A stretch of 64,000 bases of DNA, taken from contig JBBRDM010000003.1 in the NCBI GenBank assembly GCA_038203935.1, forward strand, positions 4,588-68,587. The letters are read 5' to 3'. Under the pieces are notes generated by a model that saw only the letters and a program-made list of their open reading frames with translations, had not been told where the DNA came from and made no database searches. Positions 52,300 through 60,513 of this stretch are shown piece after piece. The first letter of the stretch is position 1. Each line of letters opens with the position of its first letter. The translations under genes were made by a program, and so were the position numbers. This DNA is from JANXSG01 sp038203935. GTDB lineage: Bacteria; Armatimonadota; Chthonomonadetes; Chthonomonadales; Chthonomonadaceae.

Positions 52300-54162
52300 T
52301 TAGAACAGTTTTCCGCCAAGCATCTGGTAGTGTTCAACAATCGGCCCCAAGGAAAGTGCGGGTATAAAAGTGAGCGCACCTACTATGATTACAGTACCTA
52401 TCAGCAGAACCACAAATGTCGCCGAGTCAGTTGGGAACGTACCTGCAGTTTCAGGTACAATTTTTTTCTTGACCAGGCTGCCAGCAATCGCTAGCAGCGG
52501 AATAATCATCAGGAAACGCCCTATCAGCATCGCAACCCCTATTGACATATTATAGTAAGGTGTGTTCGCGGTTATGCCTGCGAATGCGGAGCCGTTATTG
52601 CCAGTTGCAGAGGAATAGGCGTAGAATATTTCTGAAAGGCCATGTGCGGCCGAGTTGTTCACATTGTTATAGGCAGCGCCGTAGTAGTTGCTTGGGCTGC
52701 TGTTATTCACATGGTTCCAGGCTGCGTGCGGTGATTTTTCGAGGAATTGAGCTTCCTCGACCTGCTGCTTATCTGTAAAAGTCTGTGAATCTTTACCGGG
52801 AGCTATGTTCACATTCGATCCCAGCGCAGTGAAACAGAGAATGTCTGCAGCCAGTATAAGAACAGCCAGCATAGCCATCTTGACCTCATACTGCTCTATT
52901 TTCTTACCCAGATATTCCGGCGTTCTCCCCACCATCAGGCCGGCAATGAAAACTGCAATGACAGCATACATCAACATCCCACAGAGGCCAGCCCCAGTTC
53001 CGCCAAATATCACTTCACCTGTTAAGATATTTGCAAGCGGTACCATGCCGCCAATTGGTGTGAAGCTGTCGTGCATCGAGTTGACTGCGCCGCAGGATGC
53101 ATCCGTTGTTACTGTTGCAAAGAGAGCAGAGTTTACTATTCCGAACCGAGTCTCTTTGCCCTCCATATTTCCACCAGGCTGTGTGCCAGTATCTTTTGTG
53201 AGTACATTGAGACCAGCTATATTTGGATTGCCTTTTTGCTCCGAAGAGTAACAGACAAATACTCCGATAAAGAACATCGTGCTCATTGCGGCAAAAAGCG
53301 CCCAACCCTGTTTCGTATTTTTTACCATCTTGCCGAATGTATAAGTGAGGCCGGCAGGAATTAAAAATATCGAAATCATTTGTATGAAATTGGTGAGTGG
53401 GGTGGGATTCTCATAAGGATGGGAGGAGTTGGCATTGAAGAATCCTCCGCCGTTCGTACCCAGCATCTTGATCGATTCCTGAGAGGCGACAGGGCCTTGT
53501 GCGAGAGTCTGAGAAGCGCCCTCGATTGTTTTTACATCGGTATATCCGCTAAAATTCTGCGGCACTCCCTGCTGAATTAGAAACAGAGAGTATATGAGAC
53601 ACAAAGGCAATAGTATATAGAGAGTGCAGCGAGTCATATCTACCCAGAAGTTTCCGATTCCGGTCGCGGATCTGCGCGCAAACCCTCGAACTAGAGCGAT
53701 TGCAATCACAATGCCGGTAGCTGCCGACATCCAGTTATGAATGGCCAGCGCAACCATATTCGAAAAATAGCTTACCGTCCCTTCAGGAACATAAGACTGC
53801 CAGTTCGTATTCGTAGCGAAAGAAATGGCCGTATTGAATGCCAGGTCGGGCGTCATATCCTTGCCGGTGAACCCCTTAGGATTGAAGGGCAGATGTCCCT
53901 GAAAGCGCAGCAGAATATATGTGAAGACCACTCCCACCAGACTAAACAGCAGCATGGAGAATGCATATGCCGTCCACTTCATATCGTCCTCTTCCTTTAC
54001 TCCAAAGAGTTTGTAGAAGAGCCGTTCGACTGGTTTGAATAGTGGTGTGAGAAGTGTTTTTTCTCCTTCAAAAACTCGCGCCATATAGGCGCCTATCGGC
54101 TTGGTAAGCAGCAGAATCACCAGGAAAAAGACCAGTATCTGCGCGATTCCATTGGTTGTCAT
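52300..54162 (-). CDS. kdpA: Potassium-transporting ATPase subunit A
   Basis: A 620-residue, ten-helix channel-like subunit that binds and moves K+. Selectivity-loop motifs include NTAISFATNTNWQSYVPEG, MLGTNGGGFFNANSSHPYENP and NGSAFAGI; FVDMTR-like VDMTRCTLYILLPL is conserved. It is about 55 residues longer than the E. coli protein, the extra length being in a loop near residues 430-500 (NVNIAPGKDSQTF to NNVNNSAAHG). AGGAGGAA site; 13 bases after kdpF. Confidence 0.96.
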   Translation of the reverse strand: MTTNGIAQILVFFLVILLLTKPIGAYMARVFEGEKTLLTPLFKPVERLFYKLFGVKEEDDMKWTAYAFSMLLFSLVGVVFTYILLRFQGHLPFNPKGFTGKDMTPDLAFNTAISFATNTNWQSYVPEGTVSYFSNMVALAIHNWMSAATGIVIAIALVRGFARRSATGIGNFWVDMTRCTLYILLPLCLIYSLFLIQQGVPQNFSGYTDVKTIEGASQTLAQGPVASQESIKMLGTNGGGFFNANSSHPYENPTPLTNFIQMISIFLIPAGLTYTFGKMVKNTKQGWALFAAMSTMFFIGVFVCYSSEQKGNPNIAGLNVLTKDTGTQPGGNMEGKETRFGIVNSALFATVTTDASCGAVNSMHDSFTPIGGMVPLANILTGEVIFGGTGAGLCGMLMYAVIAVFIAGLMVGRTPEYLGKKIEQYEVKMAMLAVLILAADILCFTALGSNVNIAPGKDSQTFTDKQQVEEAQFLEKSPHAAWNHVNNSSPSNYYGAAYNNVNNSAAHGLSEIFYAYSSATGNNGSAFAGITANTPYYNMSIGVAMLIGRFLMIIPLLAIAGSLVKKKIVPETAGTFPTDSATFVVLLIGTVIIVGALTFIPALSLGPIVEHYQMLGGKLF

Positions 54163-54175
54163 CTCAGCATTCCTC

Positions 54176-54262
54176 CTAGAACCGCTCTGGCTTCAAAAGC
54201 GCACAGAGCAAATAGATCAGCAGTGCGGCCGCTGCAAGCCCGGTCCAGATATAGTCGATCAT
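54176..54262 (-). CDS. kdpF: KdpF small subunit (28 aa)
   Basis: A 28-residue single membrane helix, MIDYIWTGLAAAALLIYLLC followed by ALLKPERF, the hallmark of KdpF with its LxKPERF end. It stabilises the KdpABC complex. GAGGAG lies seven bases before the ATG, and the gene sits directly before kdpA. Confidence 0.88.
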   Translation of the reverse strand: MIDYIWTGLAAAALLIYLLCALLKPERF

Positions 54263-54273
54263 CAGAAATCTCC

Positions 54274-54357
54274 TCATAGTTTGTCGCAGCCGCGAACATA
54301 GGCGGCGCTCAGAATAAAAAAACCGATCGCAATTGCGATACACAGTGCGTCCATCAT
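54274..54357 (-). CDS. Second tiny membrane protein before kdpF (27 aa)
   Basis: A 27-residue open frame, start MMDALCIAIAIGFFILSAAY, end VRGCDKL, with one hydrophobic helix and a basic Cys-containing end. Its stop (54274) is 11 bases before the kdpF start, and GAGGAAAAA-type bases lie upstream of its ATG. Similar short hydrophobic frames with a xxCDRL-type end precede kdpF in other bacteria (from memory). Probably a real microprotein of the Kdp complex. Confidence 0.6.
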   Translation of the reverse strand: MMDALCIAIAIGFFILSAAYVRGCDKL

Positions 54358-54402
54358 AGTTTTTTCCTCTCATATTCTCTTCCCACGCCTCGGCCCGTAA
54401 GC

Positions 54403-54478
54403 AAAAAAGGAGGCCGGAAGCTGCGCAGACAGTTCTGAACATATCGTTCAGATGTTTGCTGCGAACTTCTGGCCTCCT
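54403..54478 (-). terminator. Long terminator-type hairpin in the kdp leader
   Basis: A 13-bp outer stem (54408-54420 with 54466-54478, one G-U) encloses CGCAG/CTGCG and TCTGAAC/GTTCAGA pairings (loop ATATC), and is followed on the minus strand by TTTTTT. It lies about 45 bases before the first tiny kdp gene. It either ends the DUF2294 transcript or acts as a kdp attenuator. Confidence 0.75.
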
Positions 54479-54575
54479 CTGTAACTGAATAGACTCTCGC
54501 GAGTATATCCCTCGACCGTGGCAACCGGAAAATTATTAAAATGTTATCCCATTCAAACTACGAAACTGCTGGTTA

Positions 54576-54992
54576 TTATGTTCCGCGTTTCGATGTCAGA
54601 CCACTGAGCTGGTCTAGTTCCTGCCGTAGGAGCCGTTTCTCCAGATCTATTTCTAAAACGTAGACCTCCATCTGTTCGGCTGCTGATACGTTAATATCGC
54701 AGTAACTTCTCACCACAGCACATTCCACGATGGAAGCGACCGTACTTTCAATTTCTGAGTGGTTGATAGTTCTGAGCTCCTGTCGGGCGCTTTTGATCAG
54801 TTTTCGCCCTTCATCAGTGGCTGCGAGATGTGCTTCCGTAAGTGTGAATATGCCGGAGCATCGAACCAAAACGAGATCACCCACGAGGTGTGCCCGAACA
54901 TCGGATGGTCCGCGACCCTGCTGTTCGCGCTGAAACTTAACTACAGCGTTTGCGATCTCCGATTCAATTGTGCCTTTCGTTGGCCGATTCAC
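54576..54992 (-). CDS. DUF2294 domain protein
   Basis: A 138-residue protein with the DUF2294 pattern: KGTIESEIANAVVKFQREQQGRGPSDVRAHLVGD (as KG.IE.EI..A...F.....GRGP..V), VRCSGIFTLTEAHLAATDEGRKLIKSARQEL and VVRSYCDINVSAAEQMEVYVLEID. The function of the family is not known to me with certainty. GTG start at 54992 with AGGA upstream. A hairpin with an interrupted U-run (55006-55072) lies directly before the start. Confidence 0.82.
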   Translation of the reverse strand: MNRPTKGTIESEIANAVVKFQREQQGRGPSDVRAHLVGDLVLVRCSGIFTLTEAHLAATDEGRKLIKSARQELRTINHSEIESTVASIVECAVVRSYCDINVSAAEQMEVYVLEIDLEKRLLRQELDQLSGLTSKRGT

Positions 54993-55005
54993 TTCGATCC
55001 TGACT

Positions 55006-55072
55006 AAAAATTAAAGCCAGCATCTCGGCATCAGATATCGCCTTTTACGGGCGGCTGTGCGCAGATGCTGGC
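55006..55072 (-). terminator. Terminator-like hairpin before the DUF2294 gene
   Basis: A 10-bp stem (GCCAGCATCT at 55016-55025 with 55063-55072) and an inner GCC/GGC hairpin are followed on the minus strand by TTTAATTTTT, ending 14 bases before the GTG start. It may end the 55213 gene or attenuate DUF2294. Confidence 0.55.
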
Positions 55073-55212
55073 CTACAAAATCACCGGGCTGCATTTATAT
55101 CAGTCCCTTGTTTCTGTCTTCCAGAATAAATTCTATGTTTTTATTTTACCACTGTTTAATTATTATTGTAAAGAGGAAATTACTATTTTTTGAAAATATT
55201 TTTCTGTGCAAT

Positions 55213-56142
55213 CTATTCCACCGGCCTGAGAAGAGTTTCCGGATGGATGGCTTCTGAACTGGTATGGGCTCGCAGCAGTTCGTCAGATGATGAGCGTGAA
55301 TCTATACTTGGGCGCAGAAGTTGAAGTCGATTGTCACTCAGTTTTCGATTTGTGAGTATTCTTTCTACAGCTTCCTGGGCTTGCTGCCTGATCCTGAGCG
55401 AAGTGCCTTGTGATACCAAATTCCGAACTTGTGTAAGAACGTTCAGATTATCAGATTGACTGAGAAGCATTAGTATCAACTGTGAGGTCTGTACTTCCGC
55501 GTAGTCCACTACGTCGCATAAATTCAGGAGCGTACTTGTATCGAGAGAAATGTGATTTTGAAGTCCAGACTCGAGGGACAAAGAGAGTGCTGGGAGTGCA
55601 TATTCACGTAAAACCTTTTTAGTAGCCGATTCAGCTAGTAATTCAGTGTATTCGTATGTTGCGATTTTTCTGAGTGAATACAAAATTTGCTGCATGCACT
55701 CAGCTTTTACCTCTTCTATATAGAAACTTGCGACCAAGGTGAAAGGCAGCATAAAAAAGCTGATGAACGCATACTCTATCGCTAAAACGATTGGACTGTA
55801 TAAAATATCATATACGTCGAAGCTGTCATCCGAATAATATCGCTTATATATATATTGTGACAAGAGCACTATGGTTCCAGGAAATATAATTTTAAAAAAC
55901 TGTAGGAGTAATCTTGTTAGTTCAGTTTTCGCAACGCACTTTTTGTAAATCCTTTTAATTTTGCTTAGTAAATAGAGTTTATCTTCAACAGTTAATTCTA
56001 AACTGCTCAGTTTATCTGCGGCTATTTCACGTTTTTTCACATTCCATGGGGTGATCACTCGAAAGCATCTGATGATATTATCGATCTCGTCTACTGTACT
56101 TGCTGAAGATCGTGGAGATTTATTCAGGAAACGATTTTTCAT
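55213..56142 (-). CDS. Membrane protein with HEAT-like helices, unknown function
   Basis: A 309-residue protein. N-terminal 80 residues are helical and basic; two membrane helices lie near 85-105 (FFKIIFPGTIVLLSQYIY) and 118-142 (SPIVLAIEYAFISFFMLPFTLVASF). The C-terminal half (about 150-290) is a run of amphipathic helices with Leu/Ala spacing like HEAT repeats (LRKIATYEYTEL, LRIRQQAQEAVERIL). No catalytic motif. AT-rich codon use differs from the kdp genes. I do not recognise the family. Confidence 0.55.
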   Translation of the reverse strand: MKNRFLNKSPRSSASTVDEIDNIIRCFRVITPWNVKKREIAADKLSSLELTVEDKLYLLSKIKRIYKKCVAKTELTRLLLQFFKIIFPGTIVLLSQYIYKRYYSDDSFDVYDILYSPIVLAIEYAFISFFMLPFTLVASFYIEEVKAECMQQILYSLRKIATYEYTELLAESATKKVLREYALPALSLSLESGLQNHISLDTSTLLNLCDVVDYAEVQTSQLILMLLSQSDNLNVLTQVRNLVSQGTSLRIRQQAQEAVERILTNRKLSDNRLQLLRPSIDSRSSSDELLRAHTSSEAIHPETLLRPVE

Positions 56143-56186
56143 AATCTAGTTCTATCTCACTTAAGCGAAAAGCAATTCTATAACCT

Positions 56187-56360
56187 GATTGTCTGAACTA
56201 TGATTTATCGGATTAAATGATTTACAGTGATTATTTTTCACGCTACAGCCAAATCTGAATTGAGATCATTAGATCGATCGTATGGCTGCAGTATCTGCTA
56301 AAATTGCCTTCACCAATCATACTCCATCATTTAAACCGATAAATCATAGTTCAGACAATC
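56187..56360. repeat. MITE-like palindrome with 35-base inverted arms
   Basis: Arm 56187-56221 (begins gattgtctgaactatgattt) and arm 56326-56360 (ends gttcagacaatc) are reverse complements with one mismatch in 35. The 104-base centre adds CTACAGCC/GGCTGCAG pairing, so the whole unit folds into a long hairpin. The tgtctgaa-type arm resembles a dispersed repeat seen in many phyla (from memory). It fills the gap between the 55213 gene and isocitrate dehydrogenase, and no gene is seen there. Confidence 0.8.
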
Positions 56361-56583
56361 ACCATATCTATTATATAGCCTGATTCAGAAAATAACTACC
56401 CTCACGCAGAACTCTCAGCCTTCAATGACGTTCTATTCATTTCAAAATACAGTTCGAGTGTTTGCAGGAATTCACCTGCCTGGAGGTGTAATATCTAAAG
56501 TATAACCAGGGTGTTTGTAAATCATGCTTCGCTAAAATACTCAACGCGGAGCAGGCTGGGAAACATATTGAGGAGAGAATTCT

Positions 56584-57651
56584 TTGGTACATAATGTAAC
56601 ACTTATTCGTGGAGATGGAACCGGTCCGGAGCTTGTAGCAGCGGCAAAGCGAGTCCTTGAAGGCACGGGAGTTCAGTTTAATTGGGATATTCAGGAAGCA
56701 GGTGTCGATATCATGGAGACCGCGGGCACTCCGCTGCCCCCCTCCGTTCTAGATAGCGTCCGGAAGAATAAAGTGGCTCTAAAGGGGCCGATCACAACTC
56801 CTATCGGTTCCGGATTTCGCTCTGTAAATGTGGCGCTTCGCAAAGAGCTTGATCTTTACGCGTGTCTCCGTCCCTGCAAATACTATCCCGGAATTCGATC
56901 CAAATATCAGGATGTCGATCTAGTTATAGTTCGCGAAAACACAGAAGACCTGTATGCCGGCGTTGAGTACGATGTCGATACCGAAGAAGCCAATAACATC
57001 ATTGCGATGTCGTCTGGGAAAATCAAACCGCATTCCGCAATCTCGATTAAACCAATGTCTGCCGTGGGATCACGCCGAATCATTAAATATGCCTTCGACT
57101 ATGCACGTGAGAATGGCCGCAAAAAAGTCAGCGCTGTCGCCAAAGCCAACATCATGAAGTATACCGACGGTCTCTTCTTCCGGGTCGGTGCCAAAGTGGC
57201 AAAAGAGTATCCTGAGATCGAATATCAGGAAGTTCTGGTCGATAACATGTGCATGCAGCTAGTCCAGAAGCCGGAACTCTACGATGTGCTCGTGCTTCCG
57301 AACCTGTACGGTGATATTCTCTCCGATCTCTGCGCAGGTCTGGTGGGCGGACTGGGAGTTGCGCCGGGAGCAAATATCGGTGATGGAATCGCGCTTTTCG
57401 AACCGACGCATGGTTCCGCTCCGAAGTACAAAGGCCAGAACAAAGTAAACCCCACTGCATTGATTCTCTCCGGAATGCTCATGCTGCGCCATCTCAAAGA
57501 GTTCGAAGCGGCCGATAAGCTGGAGAAAGCAGTTGGCGCTCTTATCGAAGAGGGCGAAGACGTTACCTACGACATGAAGGCAGACCGTAACGACCCTACG
57601 GCAGTAGGAACAGCCGAATTTGCAGACGCGATTATTCGAAAAATGCAGTAA
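56584..57651 (+). CDS. Isocitrate dehydrogenase (NAD+-type)
   Basis: A 355-residue beta-decarboxylating dehydrogenase of the IDH/IPMDH family. LIRGDGTGPELV at the start, substrate-binding SGFRSVNVALRKELDLYACLRPC (Ser and Arg residues for isocitrate), RENTEDLYAGVEY, KANIMKYTDGLF, VDNMCMQLVQ, NLYGDILSDLCAGLVGGLG and EPTHGSAPKYKGQNKVNP. The length and S-NVALRK motif favour NAD-dependent IDH over isopropylmalate or homoisocitrate dehydrogenase. TTG start with GAGGAG upstream. It is followed by malate dehydrogenase, a TCA-cycle pairing. Confidence 0.88.
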   Translation: MVHNVTLIRGDGTGPELVAAAKRVLEGTGVQFNWDIQEAGVDIMETAGTPLPPSVLDSVRKNKVALKGPITTPIGSGFRSVNVALRKELDLYACLRPCKYYPGIRSKYQDVDLVIVRENTEDLYAGVEYDVDTEEANNIIAMSSGKIKPHSAISIKPMSAVGSRRIIKYAFDYARENGRKKVSAVAKANIMKYTDGLFFRVGAKVAKEYPEIEYQEVLVDNMCMQLVQKPELYDVLVLPNLYGDILSDLCAGLVGGLGVAPGANIGDGIALFEPTHGSAPKYKGQNKVNPTALILSGMLMLRHLKEFEAADKLEKAVGALIEEGEDVTYDMKADRNDPTAVGTAEFADAIIRKMQ

Positions 57652-57777
57652 GATTTATACGATTAGCTGAGTACCAGTTAATTACCAGCATCCCAGATTA
57701 ACTCATGGCCCTGCGGCTGCACGCAGCTTGCATTTGTGAAGGGGAGAGTCTAGAGTAAGTATCCGCCCGTTTCCGGC

Positions 57778-58045
57778 AAGGAACGTAGGAGTCTCTGAGT
57801 AAAATTCTCCGTCGTTAGTCGATTAATAGACGCGTTCCAGTGAGGTGAATCCCCCTTCTCCTCATTTTGGGAGAGAGTTATGACAGGGTGAATCTACTCC
57901 CTCTCCCGCGAGGAACGAGTATCTGGGAGAGGGCTGGTGTGAGGTTAAATCTCCCGGGAGGAACGAGCAGAAAGCAAGGTAAAAGTAGTAATTTAAATTC
58001 CCCCTTCTCCTGTTTTTGGGAGAAGGGGGTCAGGGGGATGAGGGC
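57778..58045. repeat. REP-like palindromic repeat cluster
   Basis: The 483-base gap between IDH and MDH holds at least three related palindromes: CCCCCTTCTCC-type stem with GGGAGAGAG (57851-57877), CTCCCTCTCCC with GGGAGAGGG (57897-57933) and a perfect 11-bp stem at 58000-58010/58019-58029. AGGAACG recurs at about 57779, 57911 and 57959. No gene is visible in it. Confidence 0.75.
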
Positions 58046-58134
58046 TGTTAACCTGATTTAATGCGTCGTAGTAGGGAATCAGGGGACGTGGCATGGGCCT
58101 GCGAATTTTAAAATTTTAACATTTTGAAGAGGTT

Positions 58135-59094
58135 ATGATGCGAAAGAAGATTACAATTGTTGGAGCTGGCCAGACTGGCGCTACTCTGGCACACTGGCTT
58201 GCACAAAGAGGCGATGTAGATATCGTACTGTTTGATATCGTGGAAGGCATGCCGCAGGGCAAAGCGCTCGACCTGATGGAAGCAATGCCGATTATTGGTT
58301 CAGACGCTAAAATTACTGGCACCAATGGCTGGGATGAGACAGCAGATAGTGATATCGTCGTTATCACGAGCGGACTGCCCAGAAAACCTGGCATGAGCCG
58401 AGACGACTTGCTTAAGATCAATGCAGGCATTGTGCGTGATGTCACCAGAAACGTCGTCGCCAAATCCCCGAACTCAATTCTCATGCTGCTCACAAATCCA
58501 CTCGATGCGATGTGCCATATTGCCCTTCAGGAGAGCGGATTCCCACCGGAGCGTGTATTCGGGCAGGCAGGTATTCTGGATACGGCACGATTCAGCGCCT
58601 TTATCGCTATGGAATTGAACGTCAGCGTAGCCGATGTAAATGCCTATGTGCTGGGTGGACATGGGGATGATATGGTTCCGTTAGTCGGGAGCACGAACGT
58701 GGGCGGTATTCCAGTGAGTTCCCTGATTCCTGCAGAACGCCTTGAGGCGATTGTAGAGCGTGCGCGTAAAGGCGGAGGAGAGATCGTTGCCCTGCTCAAA
58801 ACCGGCAGTGCATTCTATGCTCCCTCTGCAGCGCTTGCTCAGATGATCGACTCGGTACTAAATGACCGGAAACGAATTCTTCCCTGCGCCGTGTTTACTG
58901 GAGATAATTCAGGCAAATACGGAGTGAGCGGACTTTATCTCGGTCTTCCTGCACGTCTTGGAGCTAAAGGTGTCGAAGAGATTGTAAGAATCGCACTGAC
59001 CCCAAACGAGAACAGTGCACTCCAGAAATCTGCAGCATCTGTTCAGGAATTGGTGGATGCACTAAAAGGGTTCGATCCTCCCATGCTGTCCTAG
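58135..59094 (+). CDS. mdh: Malate dehydrogenase (LDH-like type)
   Basis: A 319-residue NAD enzyme that interconverts malate and oxaloacetate. Rossmann site ITIVGAGQTGATLAHWLA, Asp at VLFDIVEG for NAD, substrate Arg in ITSGLPRKPGMSRDDLL (the second Arg marks malate rather than lactate specificity), LTNPLDAM, ARFSAFIAMEL and catalytic His in LGGHGDDMVPL. Follows IDH across the repeat cluster; both are TCA-cycle genes. GAGG-type site before the ATG. Confidence 0.93.
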   Translation: MMRKKITIVGAGQTGATLAHWLAQRGDVDIVLFDIVEGMPQGKALDLMEAMPIIGSDAKITGTNGWDETADSDIVVITSGLPRKPGMSRDDLLKINAGIVRDVTRNVVAKSPNSILMLLTNPLDAMCHIALQESGFPPERVFGQAGILDTARFSAFIAMELNVSVADVNAYVLGGHGDDMVPLVGSTNVGGIPVSSLIPAERLEAIVERARKGGGEIVALLKTGSAFYAPSAALAQMIDSVLNDRKRILPCAVFTGDNSGKYGVSGLYLGLPARLGAKGVEEIVRIALTPNENSALQKSAASVQELVDALKGFDPPMLS

Positions 59095-59220
59095 CAGGCA
59101 TCTGAAATTTATTAAATCTAGGTTCAGTTCTCATGTTGCCCTCTGGTTTTGGAACTTTAGGGCAAATATATAAGTTAAATTAAGTATTGGGAATTATGTT
59201 GGGAGTAGGGGAGGCATCTG

Positions 59221-60375
59221 GTGAGCAAAGAGAGTGGTGTGGAGCAAAAGACAGGTCCTTCCAGCACAGAAATATTGCAGTATGGTGGTCAGGCTGTTAT
59301 TGAGGGCGTGATGATGCGCAGTCCACGATATTTTGCAGTGGCGTGTCGAAAGCCTGATGGCGACATTGTGGTTCAGTGTGAAGAAGTGGATAAAAGCATT
59401 ATGGGGAAACTCAAATGGCTGAATAAACCATTTCTTCGCGGGTCTCTCGCCCTGATCGATGCGATGGCGCTGGGCACACGAGCGTTGGCTTTTGCCTCCA
59501 ACGTGCAGATGGAGGCAGAACAGCAGTCCAAACTGGAAGAAGGCAAAATCTCACTCACAGATGCCGATCATTTCACGCAAGCTGAGAAGATGAGAGAAGA
59601 AATGCTTGGCACTGCTGCTTCCATCGTAAATGGAGTGCCCACTACCGTTCCTGTTACCTCCTCCAGGCAGAGCAAAATTAATGATATTGCCATTGGCGGA
59701 ACTATTGCTTTTAGTTTCGTTTTTGGAATAGCGCTGTTCGTACTGCTCCCCACCGCTATCACGGGCCTGCTGCAGCACCTCGGATATACTGGCGCACTCA
59801 ACAAAAGCCACGATTTAAAACTTAATATTTTCGACGGCCTGATTCGAATGGCTATATTTTTTGGATACATCGGGGCGATTTCCATGATGTCGCAGGTGAA
59901 ACAGGTTTTTATGTATCATGGAGCAGAGCACAAAGCAATAAATACGCTGGAAGCGGGTTTACCACTTACCCCAGAGCAGTCGCTCAAAGCATCGCGGATA
60001 CATCCTCGCTGTGGAACCAGCTTTATTTTCATAGTGCTTGTGATCAACTTGATAGTCTTTGCGTTACTGCCGAGGCCGGCATTTGTAATTTTTCGGTTTC
60101 TGCTTCATCTGGCAGTAATTCCCTTTGTAGCTGGAATTGCCTATGAGATTATTAAATTTGCAGGCAAGTACAGGCGTAACCCAATCGTTTCTGCGGTTCT
60201 AGCGCCGGGTATGTGGTCGCAATATCTTACGACTCGCGAACCAAATGCAGCTCAAGTAGAGGTTTCGCTGGCGGCACTAAATGCAGTACTGGTCGCAGAA
60301 GGACATCTTCCTGCAAAATCCGTACAATCCGACAAGGAATTGAGAATGGATCAGCTGGAACCGCTTATCGCATAA
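59221..60375 (+). CDS. DUF1385 membrane protein
   Basis: A 384-residue protein with the DUF1385 start YGGQAVIEGVMMRSPRYFAVACRKPDG and the later MMSQVKQVFMYHGAEHKAINTLEAG and SRIHPRCGTSFIFIVLVINLIVFALL. Four or five membrane helices lie at about 155-185, 200-225, 270-300 and 305-325. The family is widely conserved and often near prfA/prmC; that neighbourhood is not kept here. Function unknown. GTG start with GAGG upstream. Confidence 0.88.
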   Translation: MSKESGVEQKTGPSSTEILQYGGQAVIEGVMMRSPRYFAVACRKPDGDIVVQCEEVDKSIMGKLKWLNKPFLRGSLALIDAMALGTRALAFASNVQMEAEQQSKLEEGKISLTDADHFTQAEKMREEMLGTAASIVNGVPTTVPVTSSRQSKINDIAIGGTIAFSFVFGIALFVLLPTAITGLLQHLGYTGALNKSHDLKLNIFDGLIRMAIFFGYIGAISMMSQVKQVFMYHGAEHKAINTLEAGLPLTPEQSLKASRIHPRCGTSFIFIVLVINLIVFALLPRPAFVIFRFLLHLAVIPFVAGIAYEIIKFAGKYRRNPIVSAVLAPGMWSQYLTTREPNAAQVEVSLAALNAVLVAEGHLPAKSVQSDKELRMDQLEPLIA

Positions 60376-60448
60376 ACTTGATTCTATATCCAGCACATTA
60401 TTCCGAATGGCCGCATCAAGAAGTTTTATAATGCCCCGAAAAAATTAA

Positions 60449-60492
60449 TTTTAAACCCATGAAAACAGTGGAATGTTTTCGTGGGTTTAAAA
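60449..60492. terminator. Bidirectional terminator hairpin
   Basis: A 19-bp stem with one mismatch (TTTTAAACCCA and GAAAACA arms) lies between the convergent DUF1385 and hydrolase genes. A and T runs flank both sides. Confidence 0.8.
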
Positions 60493-60513
60493 TTATTTCT
60501 GACCAGAAGAGGT

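Noticed and set aside
57897..58045. CRISPR-like repeats
   Set aside because: The units are imperfect palindromes of unequal spacing, not direct repeats with regular unique spacers, and no cas gene is present.
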